Below the pieces are notes generated by a model. It did not search any database. It worked only from the letters and a program-made list of their open reading frames with translations, and was not told the origin of the DNA. A stretch of DNA of 64,000 nucleotides from Acidobacteriota bacterium. Lineage in GTDB: Bacteria > Acidobacteriota > Vicinamibacteria > Vicinamibacterales > Vicinamibacteraceae. Positions 17,210-27,146 of this stretch are shown here, in pieces (position 1 is the stretch's first letter; each line of letters begins with the position of its first letter). The position numbers and the translations under genes were made by a program. The stretch spans positions 1 to 64,000 of the forward strand of contig JADLFL010000013.1 of the NCBI GenBank assembly GCA_020845575.1. The letters run 5' to 3'.

Positions 17210-18718
17210 TCAGTGCCAGGCGCGTGACGAGCGGGCGAGTTCCACGAGCGTCCTCACGGCCACGCCCGTCGGTCCCTTCGGCTGCCACGGCTTCGGTTCG
17301 TCGGCCCATGCCGTGCCGGCGATGTCCAGGTGGGCCCACGGCGTGTCCCCGGCGAACGCCTTGAGGAACAGCGCCGCACTGATCGCCCCGCCGTAGCGCG
17401 TGCCCGCCGCGTTCACCATGTCGGCGATGTCGCTCTTCAGCAGGTCCTTGTAGTCGTCGGTCATGGGCAGCGGCCAGAGGAAGTCGCCGCCACGAACGCC
17501 AGCGTCCTGCACCGCGCCTCGCCACGAGTCCGGCGTCCCGAACAGCCCTGACGCAACGCGACCCAATGCCACGGCGCACGCGCCGGTCAACGTCGCGATG
17601 TCGACAAGGTGCGTGGCGCCGAGATGCCGGGCGTACCAGAGCGCGTCGGCCAGGATGAGCCGTCCTTCGGCGTCGGTGTTGGTGATTTCGACGGTGGCGC
17701 CGCTCGCGCCCGTCAGCACGTCGCCGGGCCTGAACGCCGACGCACTCGGCATGTTCTCCACCGAGGGAATCACGCCGATCACCTTGCACGGCGCGCCGGT
17801 GCGGGCGATGGCATGGAAGGCGCCGATGACGGCTGCCCCACCGCACATGTCGTACTTCATGCGGTCCATGTTCTCGGCCGGCTTGATCGAGATGCCGCCC
17901 GTATCGAACGTGACGGCCTTGCCGATCAGACCGAGGACCCGGCCCGCCTCGACACCCGGGTCGTAGGTCAGGACGATCATGCGCGGCGTGTTGACGCTGC
18001 CCTGCGCCACGCCGAGCAGCAATCCCATGTGCCGCTCGTGCATCTGCGCCTCGTCCAGTACGTCCACCTGCACCGGCGTTCCCGCGAACAGCGTCTGCGC
18101 GCGGGCTGCGAGCGTCACGGGCGTGAGGACATTGGGCGGCTCGTGCGCCAGCGCCCGCGCGACGTTGGTCGCCTCACCCAGCACGGAACCCAGCGCAACG
18201 GCGTCGGCGAGCGTCGAAGCGCCGCCTTCGGACACGACGATGGCCGCCGAGTGCAGGTCGGCCAGCTTCCGGTCCTTCGTCTTGTACGCGTCGACGTGGA
18301 ACGCCGCGATCGTCAGGCCTTCTGCCAGCGCCCGCACCACCGCCTCGTCAGACAGTCCGCCGTGCGCGACCACCGCCACGCGTCCGAAGCCACGCGACCG
18401 GGTTGCAAGACCTGCCGCGGTACCGAGTCGACGTCCCAGGTCCGTCGTCATGGCGCCAGCGGCGCCGATCCCGAGCAGCAACACCCGTCCTGCCGCGGTC
18501 CCCTCGCCACGGAGCCAATGCTGTTCGTGCGGCTCCCCCTTCAATTCGCCGGAGGCGCGCAACGCCGCCACGGCCGCCGCCACACCATCCGGAAGCGCAG
18601 GCCCGGTGGTGTCCGCCTCGGCGGCGACAGGGATCACCAGTACGTCGGCGTCGACGCCGGCGGGCTCACTCACCACGAGACGCAGCGTCGGCGTGGTGTA
18701 GAACTCGTGCAACAGCAT
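17210..18718 (-). CDS. pepA: Leucyl aminopeptidase (M17 family)
   Basis: Cytosolic dinuclear-metal aminopeptidase, 502 residues. The N-terminal macro-like domain (residues 1-170) is typical of the family. The C-terminal catalytic domain has GKAVTFDTGGISIKP with the first metal-binding Lys and Asp, MKYDMCGGAAV, and the signature NTDAEGRLILADAL with the Asp and Glu ligands and Arg. It removes N-terminal residues from peptides; some PepA proteins also bind DNA, which cannot be judged here. Its ATG is preceded by TACAAT at 8 nt and no ribosome binding site, hinting at a leaderless mRNA. Divergent from the PKD-like gene; followed by a small membrane protein. Confidence 0.95.
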   Translation of the reverse strand: MLLHEFYTTPTLRLVVSEPAGVDADVLVIPVAAEADTTGPALPDGVAAAVAALRASGELKGEPHEQHWLRGEGTAAGRVLLLGIGAAGAMTTDLGRRLGTAAGLATRSRGFGRVAVVAHGGLSDEAVVRALAEGLTIAAFHVDAYKTKDRKLADLHSAAIVVSEGGASTLADAVALGSVLGEATNVARALAHEPPNVLTPVTLAARAQTLFAGTPVQVDVLDEAQMHERHMGLLLGVAQGSVNTPRMIVLTYDPGVEAGRVLGLIGKAVTFDTGGISIKPAENMDRMKYDMCGGAAVIGAFHAIARTGAPCKVIGVIPSVENMPSASAFRPGDVLTGASGATVEITNTDAEGRLILADALWYARHLGATHLVDIATLTGACAVALGRVASGLFGTPDSWRGAVQDAGVRGGDFLWPLPMTDDYKDLLKSDIADMVNAAGTRYGGAISAALFLKAFAGDTPWAHLDIAGTAWADEPKPWQPKGPTGVAVRTLVELARSSRAWH

Positions 18719-18775
18719 GACCCGACATTGTATACCTCGCGTTGCGCGACCACGCGTGGGTGCTACGATGCGGAA
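18719..18775. promoter_or_regulatory. Divergent promoter region between pepA and the PKD-like gene
   Basis: Only 57 bp separate the two start codons. On the minus strand TACAAT (18727-18732) lies 8 nt before the pepA ATG. On the plus strand TACGAT (18764-18769) lies 6 nt before the ATG at 18776, with TTGCGC (18742-18747) 16 bp upstream of it. Both would yield leaderless messages. Confidence 0.45.
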
Positions 18776-19234
18776 ATGCGGCGCATCTGGCAGACAACGA
18801 TGCTCGTGGCCCTGGCGGGCGCGGCGATGGCCGCGCAGGAACCGTCGCGGGATCGTGACACGAAGGCGGGCAAGGAGCCGGGAAAGCCGGAGATCAATCT
18901 CAGGGTCACGCCGCTCATCGCGTTCTCGCCGGCGAAGATCACGGTCAGGGCCGAACTCAAGGGCGGCGCGACCGACTACGAGCCGTTCTACTGCACCACC
19001 ATCGTCTGGGACTGGGACGACGGGACCTCATCCGAGAACACGCCCGATTGCCCGCCGCACGAACCGGGCGTGAGCGAAATCCGCCGCTATCACTCCGCCA
19101 CGCACGTCTACCAGATGGGCGGCCGGTACACCGTGCGCTTCCGCATGAAGAAGGGCGACAAGGTCGTCGGCAGTGCGTCGTACCTCGTGCAGGTCCGCTC
19201 GGGTATCCGCGACCACGCCGACATCCCGGAGTGA
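18776..19234 (+). CDS. Exported PKD-like domain protein
   Basis: A 152-residue protein with an N-terminal signal peptide (MRRIWQTTMLVALAGAAMAAQ). After a charged linker (about 21-40) comes one beta-sandwich of the PKD type: INLRVTPLIAFSPAKITVRAEL, VWDWDDGTSS and the typical ATHVYQMGGRYTVRF. Two cysteines (in FYCTT and PDCPP) may form a disulfide. PKD domains mediate protein or sugar contacts on the surface; no enzyme motif is seen. It stands alone between divergent pepA and convergent tyrA, 10 bp from the stop of the latter. Confidence 0.75.
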   Translation: MRRIWQTTMLVALAGAAMAAQEPSRDRDTKAGKEPGKPEINLRVTPLIAFSPAKITVRAELKGGATDYEPFYCTTIVWDWDDGTSSENTPDCPPHEPGVSEIRRYHSATHVYQMGGRYTVRFRMKKGDKVVGSASYLVQVRSGIRDHADIPE

Positions 19235-19244
19235 GCGGGCGACC

Positions 19245-20648
19245 TCACAACGGCCGGCCGACGGGGATCTTCGCGTCGTACTGCTCTTCCCTGTAGGGCG
19301 TGAAGCCCACGCGTTTGTAGTTGCGCAGCGCGGCGGGGTGATCGAGTGAGCATGTGTGGAGCCACACGCGCACCGGAGCGCTGCGCCAGGCTTCATCGGC
19401 AGCCAGACTCAACAGCGCCGGTCCCAGGCGCTGCCCCGTGAACTCGGGCAGCAATCCGAAGTAACAGATCTCCACTTCCTGCGCCGTCCGGTGCAGTTCG
19501 AAATAGCCGGCGGGCGTTCCGGACACCGACAACAGCCAGATCTCGATCCCGCCTGACGCCAGGTGTTCGGCGACGCGTGCGTCGCTCCAGTCCCACCTGT
19601 CGACCCAGTGCCACGGTCTGCCGACTTCACGGTACAGGTAGCGATACAGCGAACCCGGTACGTGATCCAGGCGCCGAACAGTGGCATCGACGTCGGGAAA
19701 CTCGCAACGCACCACCTGCGAGGGCGACGTCATCTCGAGGAACGTCCGCACGGCCGGCCGGTGCAGCATGCGCGGCGACGAGGCCGGCGGGCGCTGCCCA
19801 TCGAATGCCGTGCGCCAGCGACGTCCATCCTGCAGCACCGGCTGCATGGCTCCCGCGTCGCCGTAAAGCATCTCCGACGTCGGCAGCGCCGCGTGGAGCG
19901 CATCGAGCGCCTGACCGACGTGTGCAGCGTTGGTCGCCAGGATGTCGAGCCACAACGCCGGCGTGCTCCCCGCCAGTCGCGTCGTGTCGGCCAGGCCGGG
20001 TCCGGCGAACTGGAGGCCGTCTGTGGTCACCGCCTTGCCCGTGACGGCCATCAGGGTGCTGCTCACGACCTGCGGCAGGTGGCTCACGTACGCCATCACA
20101 CGGTCGTGCTCGTCGGCCCCCATCACGACGGGACGCGCGCCGATACCCACCACCATCTGCGTGAGACGGGCGAGTGCCTCGCCCTCGGCCAGCGGCCCGC
20201 GAGCGCTCTCGGGATCAGGCGTGAGGATCCACGGTCTGCCGAGGAACAAGCCTGCATCCGCGTGCGCGAATCCGCTGTGCGTGCCGCCGGCCATCGGATG
20301 TCCGCCGAGAAATGCCATCGACCGATGCCGCCTGGCGCGATCGACCATCGCGGCCTTCGTGCTGCCGAGGTCCGTGACGACAGTTGCAGCGCCGACGTGC
20401 GGTGCGAAGGCGTCGAGCAGGCGCAGGTTCTCCGCCACGGGCGCGCCGAGCACGACGAGATCGACGTCGCGCGCCACCGCCGGAGAGGATGCCAGCGTGA
20501 AGTGATCCTTCACGCGCGGGTCTGCCGCCGGGTCCATCACGGACACCGACACGTCCGGCCACACCACCCTGATGGCGAGTCCGAGAGAACCGCCGATCAG
20601 GCCGCAGCCGACCAGCAGCACGCGCTCGAACGGTGCGGGCTCGTTCAC
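19245..20648 (-). CDS. tyrA: Prephenate dehydrogenase fused to a GNAT acetyltransferase domain
   Basis: Residues 1 to about 300 are a prephenate/arogenate dehydrogenase: NAD-binding VGCGLIGGSLGLAIR, DLGSTKAAM, the GGHPMAGGTHSGF motif and the DEHDRVMAYVSHLPQ segment. It oxidatively decarboxylates prephenate toward tyrosine. Without any stop the frame continues into a GNAT N-acetyltransferase (about residues 306-467) with PAGYFELHR, the acetyl-CoA loop LLPEFTGQRLGPALL and the C-terminal NYKRVGF. The Met codon at 19731-19733 could serve as an internal start for a free 162-residue GNAT, but no stop separates it. GTG at 20648 overlaps the aroF stop (GTGA). It is the last gene of the aromatic supraoperon. 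The GNAT substrate is unknown. Confidence 0.88.
   Translation of the reverse strand: MNEPAPFERVLLVGCGLIGGSLGLAIRVVWPDVSVSVMDPAADPRVKDHFTLASSPAVARDVDLVVLGAPVAENLRLLDAFAPHVGAATVVTDLGSTKAAMVDRARRHRSMAFLGGHPMAGGTHSGFAHADAGLFLGRPWILTPDPESARGPLAEGEALARLTQMVVGIGARPVVMGADEHDRVMAYVSHLPQVVSSTLMAVTGKAVTTDGLQFAGPGLADTTRLAGSTPALWLDILATNAAHVGQALDALHAALPTSEMLYGDAGAMQPVLQDGRRWRTAFDGQRPPASSPRMLHRPAVRTFLEMTSPSQVVRCEFPDVDATVRRLDHVPGSLYRYLYREVGRPWHWVDRWDWSDARVAEHLASGGIEIWLLSVSGTPAGYFELHRTAQEVEICYFGLLPEFTGQRLGPALLSLAADEAWRSAPVRVWLHTCSLDHPAALRNYKRVGFTPYREEQYDAKIPVGRPL
19569..19585. repeat. Second copy of the GCGACGCACGCGTCGCC palindrome, inside tyrA-GNAT
   Basis: The 17 bases are identical in reverse orientation to 3006-3022. 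Here the sequence codes for part of the GNAT domain (DARVAEHL), so the element is read through as protein. Confidence 0.5.
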
Positions 20649-21691
20649 TGTCCCCAGCCGCGACGCGTCACAGGCTCCTGACAGATGCTCCTGCCGATGG
20701 CCGGCGCGATGATCCGGAGTTCGGCCATCAGCCTGTCGAACTGCCCCGGGAACAGCGACTGCGCCCCATCGCTCATCGCGTTGTCGGGATCGCTGTGAAC
20801 CTCGATGAGCAGGCCGTCGGCACCGGCGGCGATTGCCGCGCGCGCCATCGGCGCCACCTTGTCGCGATGGCCCGTGCCATGGCTCGGATCGACCACGATC
20901 GGCAGGTGACTCAGCTTCTTGACCACCGGGATCGCGGAGATGTCGAGCGTGTTGCGCGTGTAGCTCTCGAACGTCCTGATGCCGCGCTCGCAGAGGATCA
21001 CGTCCGTGTTGCCGCCGGCCAGCACGTACTCGGCCGAAAGCAGCCATTCCTCGATGGTGGCCGAGATGCCGCGCTTGAGGAGCACCGGCTTGCGGACGCG
21101 CCCGAGTTCGCGCAGCAGCGTGAAGTGCTGCATGTTGCGCGCGCCCACCTGGTAGATGTCCACGTAGGCATCCATCAGCGCGATCTGGCTCGCGTCCATG
21201 ACTTCGGAGACGAGCTTCAGGTCGTGTGCCTCGGCCGCCGCGCGCAGCAGTTCGAGCCCCTGCTGGCCGAGCCCCTGGAAGCTGTACGGCGAGCTCCGCG
21301 GCTTGAACGCCCCACCGCGCAGCACCTTGGCGCCCGCCCGCCTGACGACCGCCGCTGTCGCCATCACCTGCGTTTCGTTCTCGGCCGAACACGGGCCGGC
21401 CATCACGATGACCTCGTCGCCACCTATCCGCAGATCGCCGACGGTGACGACGGAGTTCTCGGACTTGAAGGTGCGACTCGCGAGCTTGTAGGGCTCGGTG
21501 ATCCGCATCACGTCCTGTACGCCGTCGAGCACCTGCAGCAGGCCCGGATCGCGACGACCCTCGCCCACCGCACCGATGACCGTGCGATGCGAGCCGGTCG
21601 ATCGATGTACGTCGAATCCCATCTGCACCAGTTGCGACACCACGCGCTGGATCTGCTCCTCGCTCGCGCGTTCTTCCATCACCACGACCAT
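20645..21691 (-). CDS. aroF: 3-deoxy-7-phosphoheptulonate synthase (DAHP synthase, type I-beta)
   Basis: First enzyme of the shikimate pathway, joining phosphoenolpyruvate and erythrose 4-phosphate; 348 residues. The N-terminal ~70 residues ([20 protein letters not shown] onward) are a ferredoxin-like regulatory domain as in Thermotoga DAHP synthase, where Tyr or Phe binds. The barrel has [35 protein letters not shown], the metal Cys in AGPCS and [15 protein letters not shown] at 21691 follows GAGGAG on this strand. It lies 17 bp after the chorismate mutase gene and overlaps tyrA, so the entry enzyme of the pathway sits in the trp-tyr operon. Confidence 0.94.
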   Translation of the reverse strand: MVVVMEERASEEQIQRVVSQLVQMGFDVHRSTGSHRTVIGAVGEGRRDPGLLQVLDGVQDVMRITEPYKLASRTFKSENSVVTVGDLRIGGDEVIVMAGPCSAENETQVMATAAVVRRAGAKVLRGGAFKPRSSPYSFQGLGQQGLELLRAAAEAHDLKLVSEVMDASQIALMDAYVDIYQVGARNMQHFTLLRELGRVRKPVLLKRGISATIEEWLLSAEYVLAGGNTDVILCERGIRTFESYTRNTLDISAIPVVKKLSHLPIVVDPSHGTGHRDKVAPMARAAIAAGADGLLIEVHSDPDNAMSDGAQSLFPGQFDRLMAELRIIAPAIGRSICQEPVTRRGWGQ

Positions 21692-21708
21692 GATTGCGGT
21701 CTCCTCAC

Positions 21709-22032
21709 TTACCCCTGCATCTCTGTTGCGGCGTCGCCGGTGCCATCGTTCTGCGACTGCACCACGCGTTCGAGTCGACGGGCCTCGTCGATGATTCGCT
21801 CGAACAGCCGCAGGAGCGCATCCCCATCGAGCGGACCGCCGTTGACCCGCCGCACGTGATCCAGCACGTCCTTCTCGCGGCCCGGCTGGTAGATCGCCAT
21901 GCCTACTTCGCGCTTGATCTCCCCAATCTCCAGCGCGCACGACGCGCGTTCATTGAGCAACGCGACGATCTGCTCGTCGAGTGCGTCGATACGGTCGCGC
22001 AGCACGCGCATGCGCCAGTCAGGGTCGGTCAT
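21709..22032 (-). CDS. aroQ: Chorismate mutase (AroQ class)
   Basis: A 107-residue all-helical monofunctional chorismate mutase that turns chorismate into prephenate. The family pattern is seen: MRVLRDRIDALDEQIVALLNERA in helix 1, IGEIKREVGMAIYQPGREKDVL with the active-site Lys/Arg, and a third helix with LFERIIDEARRLE. The tail (about 20 residues, Gly/Thr/Gln-rich) is disordered. The start ATG overlaps the trpA stop (ATGA). Its place between trpA and aroF puts the Phe/Tyr branch enzyme in the trp operon. Confidence 0.9.
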   Translation of the reverse strand: MTDPDWRMRVLRDRIDALDEQIVALLNERASCALEIGEIKREVGMAIYQPGREKDVLDHVRRVNGGPLDGDALLRLFERIIDEARRLERVVQSQNDGTGDAATEMQG

Positions 22033-22829
22033 GCCGGCGCCCCCTCTCGCAGCCAGCGCACGAACGCGCGCACTTCATCGGCCAGCGCCGGCGAATCTCC
22101 GTGCTTCGCGATCTGCGCGACGAGCGCACTGCCGACCACCGCCGCGTCGGCGTAGCGGCCCACGTTGCGCACATGTTCCGGGCGCGACAGCCCGAAGCCG
22201 AGCGCGATCGGCAGCGTCGCGTCCTGGCGCAGACGCTCGACCAGCGCGCGCGCATCATCAGCGACCTGTTCGCGCACACCCGTGACGCCGAGCCGCGAGA
22301 TCGCGTACAAGAAGCCCTTCCCCAGTTGGTCGGCCTTCCGCACGCGCTCCCCCGTCGTCGTCGGACTGAGCAGGAAGATGGGGGCGAGACCGTGCGACAC
22401 CAGGACGTCACGCGTCGGCTGCGCTTCCTCGAGCGGGAGGTCGAGCAACAGCACGCCGTCGACCCCGACCTCGGTGGCACGCGCGGCAAACGCCTCCACC
22501 CCGTAGCGGACGACGGGGTTGGCGTAGCTGAAGAGGATGAGGGGCGCGCGCACGTCGGCGCGCAGGTCGGCGACGAGATCCAGCACGCCGCGCAGCGACG
22601 CACCCGCGCGAAGCGCCCGTTCCGACGACCGCTGGATCTCCGGACCATCGGCGAGCGGATCCGAGAACGGCACGCCAATTTCGATGACGTCGGCACCACC
22701 CTCGTCCACGGCGCGAATCACCTCGCCCGAGCGCGCCAGTGTCGGATCGCCGCCCGTGACGAAGGCGACAAGTCCCGTCCGGTTCTCGGCCTTCATGCGT
22801 GCGAACGCCTGGTCCAGCCGCGCGCTCAT
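22029..22829 (-). CDS. trpA: Tryptophan synthase alpha chain
   Basis: Cleaves indole-3-glycerol phosphate to indole and glyceraldehyde 3-phosphate; works in an alpha2beta2 complex with TrpB. 266 residues, TIM barrel. Catalytic Glu in [16 protein letters not shown] and Asp in the [13 protein letters not shown] region; [11 protein letters not shown] and [10 protein letters not shown] match the family. Overlaps the trpB stop in ATGA. Confidence 0.96.
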   Translation of the reverse strand: MSARLDQAFARMKAENRTGLVAFVTGGDPTLARSGEVIRAVDEGGADVIEIGVPFSDPLADGPEIQRSSERALRAGASLRGVLDLVADLRADVRAPLILFSYANPVVRYGVEAFAARATEVGVDGVLLLDLPLEEAQPTRDVLVSHGLAPIFLLSPTTTGERVRKADQLGKGFLYAISRLGVTGVREQVADDARALVERLRQDATLPIALGFGLSRPEHVRNVGRYADAAVVGSALVAQIAKHGDSPALADEVRAFVRWLREGAPA

Positions 22830-24061
22830 GCCTCACCTCCGAGGCGGTGCTGGATGCTCTGGACGTCCTTGTCGCCGCGTCCCGACAGATTGACGAGCAC
22901 GAGTCCGTCCGGACCGACCTCGCGCGCAACGGCTTCGACTGCCGCGATGGCGTGCGCGGACTCGAGCGCGGGCAGGATCCCTTCGAGACGCCCGAGCCGT
23001 TCGAAGGCAGCGAGCGCTTCGGGATCCGTCGCGTACCTGTACTCAGCCCTGCCGCGCTGCAGCAAGTCCGCATGCTCAGGTCCCACCGCCGCGTAGTCGA
23101 GACCCGCCGAGATCGAATGCGTCAGCGAAATGTTGCCCGCCTCGTCCTGCAGGACCCACGTGCGCGTGCCCTGCAGCACGCCTGGCGTCCCGCCGGCGAA
23201 GCGCGCGGCATGCCTGCCGCCTTCGATTCCTTCGCCGCCGGCCTCCACGCCGACGAGTCGAACGCCCTCGTCAGCGACGAACGCGTCGAAGAGGCCCATC
23301 GCGTTGCTGCCGCCGCCGACGCACGCGACAGCCGCGTCAGGCAGCCTGCCGTACTGCGCCATGCACTGCGCGCGCGCCTCCTCGCCGATCACCGACTGGA
23401 ACTCGCGCACCATCAGCGGATAGGGATGCGGGCCGAGCGCCGACCCGAGCAGGTAGTACGTGTCGCGCACCGTGGCCACCCAGTCACGCATCGCCTCGTT
23501 GATCGCGTCCTTCAACGTGCGCGAGCCAGAGTCCACGCCACGGACCTCGGCGCCCAGCATGCGCATGCGGAAGACGTTGAGCGCCTGCCGCGCCATGTCG
23601 TCGACGCCCATGTAGACCACGCACTGCAGGCCGAGCAGCGCGCACACGGTGGCTGTCGCCACGCCGTGCTGGCCCGCGCCGGTCTCGGCAACAATCCGGT
23701 GCTTGCCCATGCGGCGCGCGAGCAACGCCTGTCCGAGCGCGTTGTTGATCTTGTGCGCGCCCGTGTGCGCGAGATCCTCTCGCTTCAGCAGGATCGTGGC
23801 GCCGCCGCACGCCGCCGACAATCTGCGTGCCTCGTAGAGCGGCGTCGGTCGGCCGACGAACTGCCGCAGCAGGTCCTCGAACTCCGCGATGAACGCGGCG
23901 TCGTGTCGCACCTCGAAGTACGCCGCGGCCAGCGCGTCCATCGGCGCCACGAGCGTCTCGGGCACGAAGCGCCCGCCGAACTCGCCGAAATACCCTCGGG
24001 CATCGGGATCCCGACGCCCGAACACGGGACGTCCCCGGCCCGCCTCCGCTGCCATCGTCAT
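22826..24061 (-). CDS. trpB: Tryptophan synthase beta chain
   Basis: PLP enzyme that joins indole with serine to give tryptophan; 411 residues. The start of the core is [15 protein letters not shown]; the PLP Lys is in [20 protein letters not shown]; the phosphate loop is [10 protein letters not shown], and [12 protein letters not shown] is intact. The C-terminus ends [13 protein letters not shown] as expected. ATG at 24061 overlaps the trpF stop (ATGA). The frame is open further upstream but that is shadow of trpF. Confidence 0.97.
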   Translation of the reverse strand: MTMAAEAGRGRPVFGRRDPDARGYFGEFGGRFVPETLVAPMDALAAAYFEVRHDAAFIAEFEDLLRQFVGRPTPLYEARRLSAACGGATILLKREDLAHTGAHKINNALGQALLARRMGKHRIVAETGAGQHGVATATVCALLGLQCVVYMGVDDMARQALNVFRMRMLGAEVRGVDSGSRTLKDAINEAMRDWVATVRDTYYLLGSALGPHPYPLMVREFQSVIGEEARAQCMAQYGRLPDAAVACVGGGSNAMGLFDAFVADEGVRLVGVEAGGEGIEGGRHAARFAGGTPGVLQGTRTWVLQDEAGNISLTHSISAGLDYAAVGPEHADLLQRGRAEYRYATDPEALAAFERLGRLEGILPALESAHAIAAVEAVAREVGPDGLVLVNLSGRGDKDVQSIQHRLGGEA

Positions 24062-24720
24062 TGCGCTGATTCCTGTTCTGTGTGGGATGCCGACGCCGAC
24101 CGTTGTCGTACCGCATCCGCCTCTCGCACCGCCGCGATGAACGCCCGCATGCGTGCATGGTCCTTGATACCGGGCACCGACTCCACCCCTGACGCCACGT
24201 CCACAGCCCATGGCGCCACGACTCTCACCGCGTCGCCGACGTTCTCCGGACGCAGGCCGCCAGCCAGCACGAGATGTCGCTCCGACGCGATCGTTGCTGC
24301 CTGTTGCCAGTCGATGGTGCGACCCGTTCCACCGATGGTGACCGGATCGTGCGCGTCGACAAGGATGCCGGCATCCGTTGCACGCCACGGATTCCGCTCA
24401 TACGACGCAAGCGGCATCGCCTTCACCACGGCGCGCGGGAACCCTATCCAGTCCTCCGGTTCCTCACGCCCGTGCAACTGCACGGCCGTCAGGCCGACGA
24501 AGTCAGCGATGACACGTACGTTGTCGCGCGTCTCATCGACGAACACGCCGACTACGGATACAAACGGTGGCAGCACGGACACGATGGCCCGCGCCTGCTG
24601 CTCGTCCACGGTGCGCGGACTGCGCGCCCAGAAGATGAGACCGATGGCATCGGCGCCTGCGTCGACAGCGGCGACGGCATCCGCCACGCGCGTCATGCCG
24701 CAGATCTTGATCCGTGTCAT
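24058..24720 (-). CDS. trpF: Phosphoribosylanthranilate isomerase
   Basis: TIM-barrel isomerase of the third Trp step, 220 residues. Starts with [15 protein letters not shown] holding the catalytic Cys; the catalytic Asp lies in [18 protein letters not shown] and [16 protein letters not shown] are the phosphate-binding loops; [13 protein letters not shown] is near the end. A 20-residue Ser/Gln-rich tail follows. It overlaps trpC and trpB by 4 bp each. Confidence 0.95.
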   Translation of the reverse strand: MTRIKICGMTRVADAVAAVDAGADAIGLIFWARSPRTVDEQQARAIVSVLPPFVSVVGVFVDETRDNVRVIADFVGLTAVQLHGREEPEDWIGFPRAVVKAMPLASYERNPWRATDAGILVDAHDPVTIGGTGRTIDWQQAATIASERHLVLAGGLRPENVGDAVRVVAPWAVDVASGVESVPGIKDHARMRAFIAAVREADAVRQRSASASHTEQESAQ

Positions 24721-25553
24721 CGCGGCGCCTCGCCGGCCGCGTCCGCGTCGGCCATGACTCTGGCCAGCGCGGCGCCGGGCTCCGGTTCCGTCATGAATCG
24801 CTCACCCATCAGGAACGCGTGGTACCCGGCCTCGCGCAGGCGCGCGAGATCCTCGCCGGTACGCAATCCGCTCTCCGCCACGCGCACGCGCGCCGAGGCG
24901 ACGATCGGCGCAATCCTCCGCGACGTTTCGATCGACACGGCCAGCGTCTTGAGGTTCCTGTTGTTGACGCCGACGATGGTCGCGCCGGCATCGATGGCTC
25001 GGCGCGCCTCGTCCTCGTCGTGGACTTCAGTGAGGACGTCGAGACCGACATCATCGGCGTACGCCAGCAGCCGTGCAAGGGTCACCTGGTCCAGTGCCGC
25101 AACGATGAGCAGCACCGCCGACGCACCGGCCACAGCGGCCTCCGCGATCTGGTACTCATCGACGGTGAAGTCCTTCCTCAGCAGCGGCAACGACGGCTGG
25201 GCGCGTCGGACGTTGATCAGATGTTCGAGTGCGCCATCGAAGAACGTCGGCTCCGTCAACACGGACACCGCCGCCGCACCAGCCGCTGCATAGGCGCCGG
25301 CGATCGCCACAGGGTCGTATGTCTGCCGCAGCACGCCCTTCGACGGCGAACGGCGTTTGCACTCGGCGATCACGCGGATGCCAGGTGCGGCGAGCGATTG
25401 CGCGAACGAAGGCCGCGATCCGCGACCCGTTGCGCGCGCGTCCGCAAGTTGCCGCTCCAGGTGCGCGAGCGGCACGCGCACCCGAGCGACATCGACGCGC
25501 GTATGTGCGGCGGCGACGATCGCGTCGAGCACCGACGGTGTACCGGCGGTCAT
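24717..25553 (-). CDS. trpC: Indole-3-glycerol phosphate synthase
   Basis: Closes the indole ring from carboxyphenylamino-deoxyribulose phosphate; 278 residues. VIAECKRRSPSKGVL with the catalytic Lys, LLRKDFTVDEYQI, LTEVHDEDEARRAIDAGA and IVGVNNRNLKTL are all present, and AESGLRTGEDLARL is the phosphate site. ATG at 25553 overlaps the trpD stop (ATGA). It is a separate gene, not fused with trpF as in enterics. Confidence 0.95.
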   Translation of the reverse strand: MTAGTPSVLDAIVAAAHTRVDVARVRVPLAHLERQLADARATGRGSRPSFAQSLAAPGIRVIAECKRRSPSKGVLRQTYDPVAIAGAYAAAGAAAVSVLTEPTFFDGALEHLINVRRAQPSLPLLRKDFTVDEYQIAEAAVAGASAVLLIVAALDQVTLARLLAYADDVGLDVLTEVHDEDEARRAIDAGATIVGVNNRNLKTLAVSIETSRRIAPIVASARVRVAESGLRTGEDLARLREAGYHAFLMGERFMTEPEPGAALARVMADADAAGEAPR

Positions 25554-26577
25554 GCCTGTTGTTCCTCGGGTGCATGCGACACGCGCACGAGATCGGCGAG
25601 CGTACGCGCGGCCTGCCCGCTGTCGACGGCTGCCGCCGCCATCAGCACGCCATCGGCGACGCTCGATGCGCGCCCTGCGACGAAGAGACCCGCGCCGGAG
25701 TTGAGCAACACGATGTCGCGGACAGGACCCGTCGCGCCGCCGAGCACCGACGTCGCGATCGCCGCGTTGTGCGCGCCATCGCCGCCTCGCAGATCGTCGA
25801 TCGACGCTTTGGGCAGGCCGTATGCAGCCGGATGGATGAAGAACGTCCGCAGCAGGCCGTTGCGACATTCGGACACCTTCGTGTATCCGGTCGTCGACAC
25901 CTCGTCCAGGCCATCCGCCGCATGTACGACCCACACGTGCGCCGACCCGAGCAATCCCAGCGCGCGCGCCACGAGTTCAGTCAGTTCCGGGCGCGGGACG
26001 CCGACGAGCTGTCGCGTCGTGCCGGCGGGATTGGTCAGCGGGCCGAGCAGGTTGAACGCCGTACGCACGCCGAGTTCACGCCGCACGGACGCCGCATGAC
26101 GCATGGACGGATGGAACGTCGGCGCAAAGAGGAACGCGATACCGGCCTCTTCCAGGCAACGCGCGGCGACAGCAGGCGACGCGGCCACATTCACGCCGAG
26201 CGCCTCGAACACGTCGGCGCTCCCGCTGCGGCTCGACACGGATCGATTGCCGTGCTTGGCCACGCGCACGCCGCACGCCGCGATCACGACGGCCGCCATC
26301 GACGACACGTTCACGGTCCCGGCGTTGTCGCCTCCCGTGCCACACGTATCGAACACCTCGTCGAAGCGTTGCGGCAGAGGGACCGACGCGGCGCGCATCG
26401 CGCGCGCGAGCCCCACCAACTCCTCGGGACGCTCGCCCTTCGATCGCAGCGCGATGAGGAACCCGGCAATCTGCGCCGGTGTCGCGTCGCCGCGCATGAT
26501 CGTGGCCATCGCGACGGCCGCCTCGTCGGCGGTCAGCGCATCATGGCGTTGCAGCTTCTCCAGCAGGGGCGCGAACA

Positions 26578-26578
<1 letters not shown>
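25550..26578 (-). CDS. trpD: Anthranilate phosphoribosyltransferase
   Basis: Transfers phosphoribose to anthranilate; 342 residues. DTCGTGGDNAGTVNVSS is the PRPP-binding loop, KHGNRSVSSRSGSADVFEALG the second signature, and HPSMRHAASVRRELGVRTAFNLLGPLTNP is typical. Start ATG at 26578 overlaps the trpG stop by one base (TGATG). The gene encodes a free TrpD without a glutaminase domain. Confidence 0.95.
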
Positions 26579-27144
<566 letters not shown>

Positions 27145-27146
27145 GA

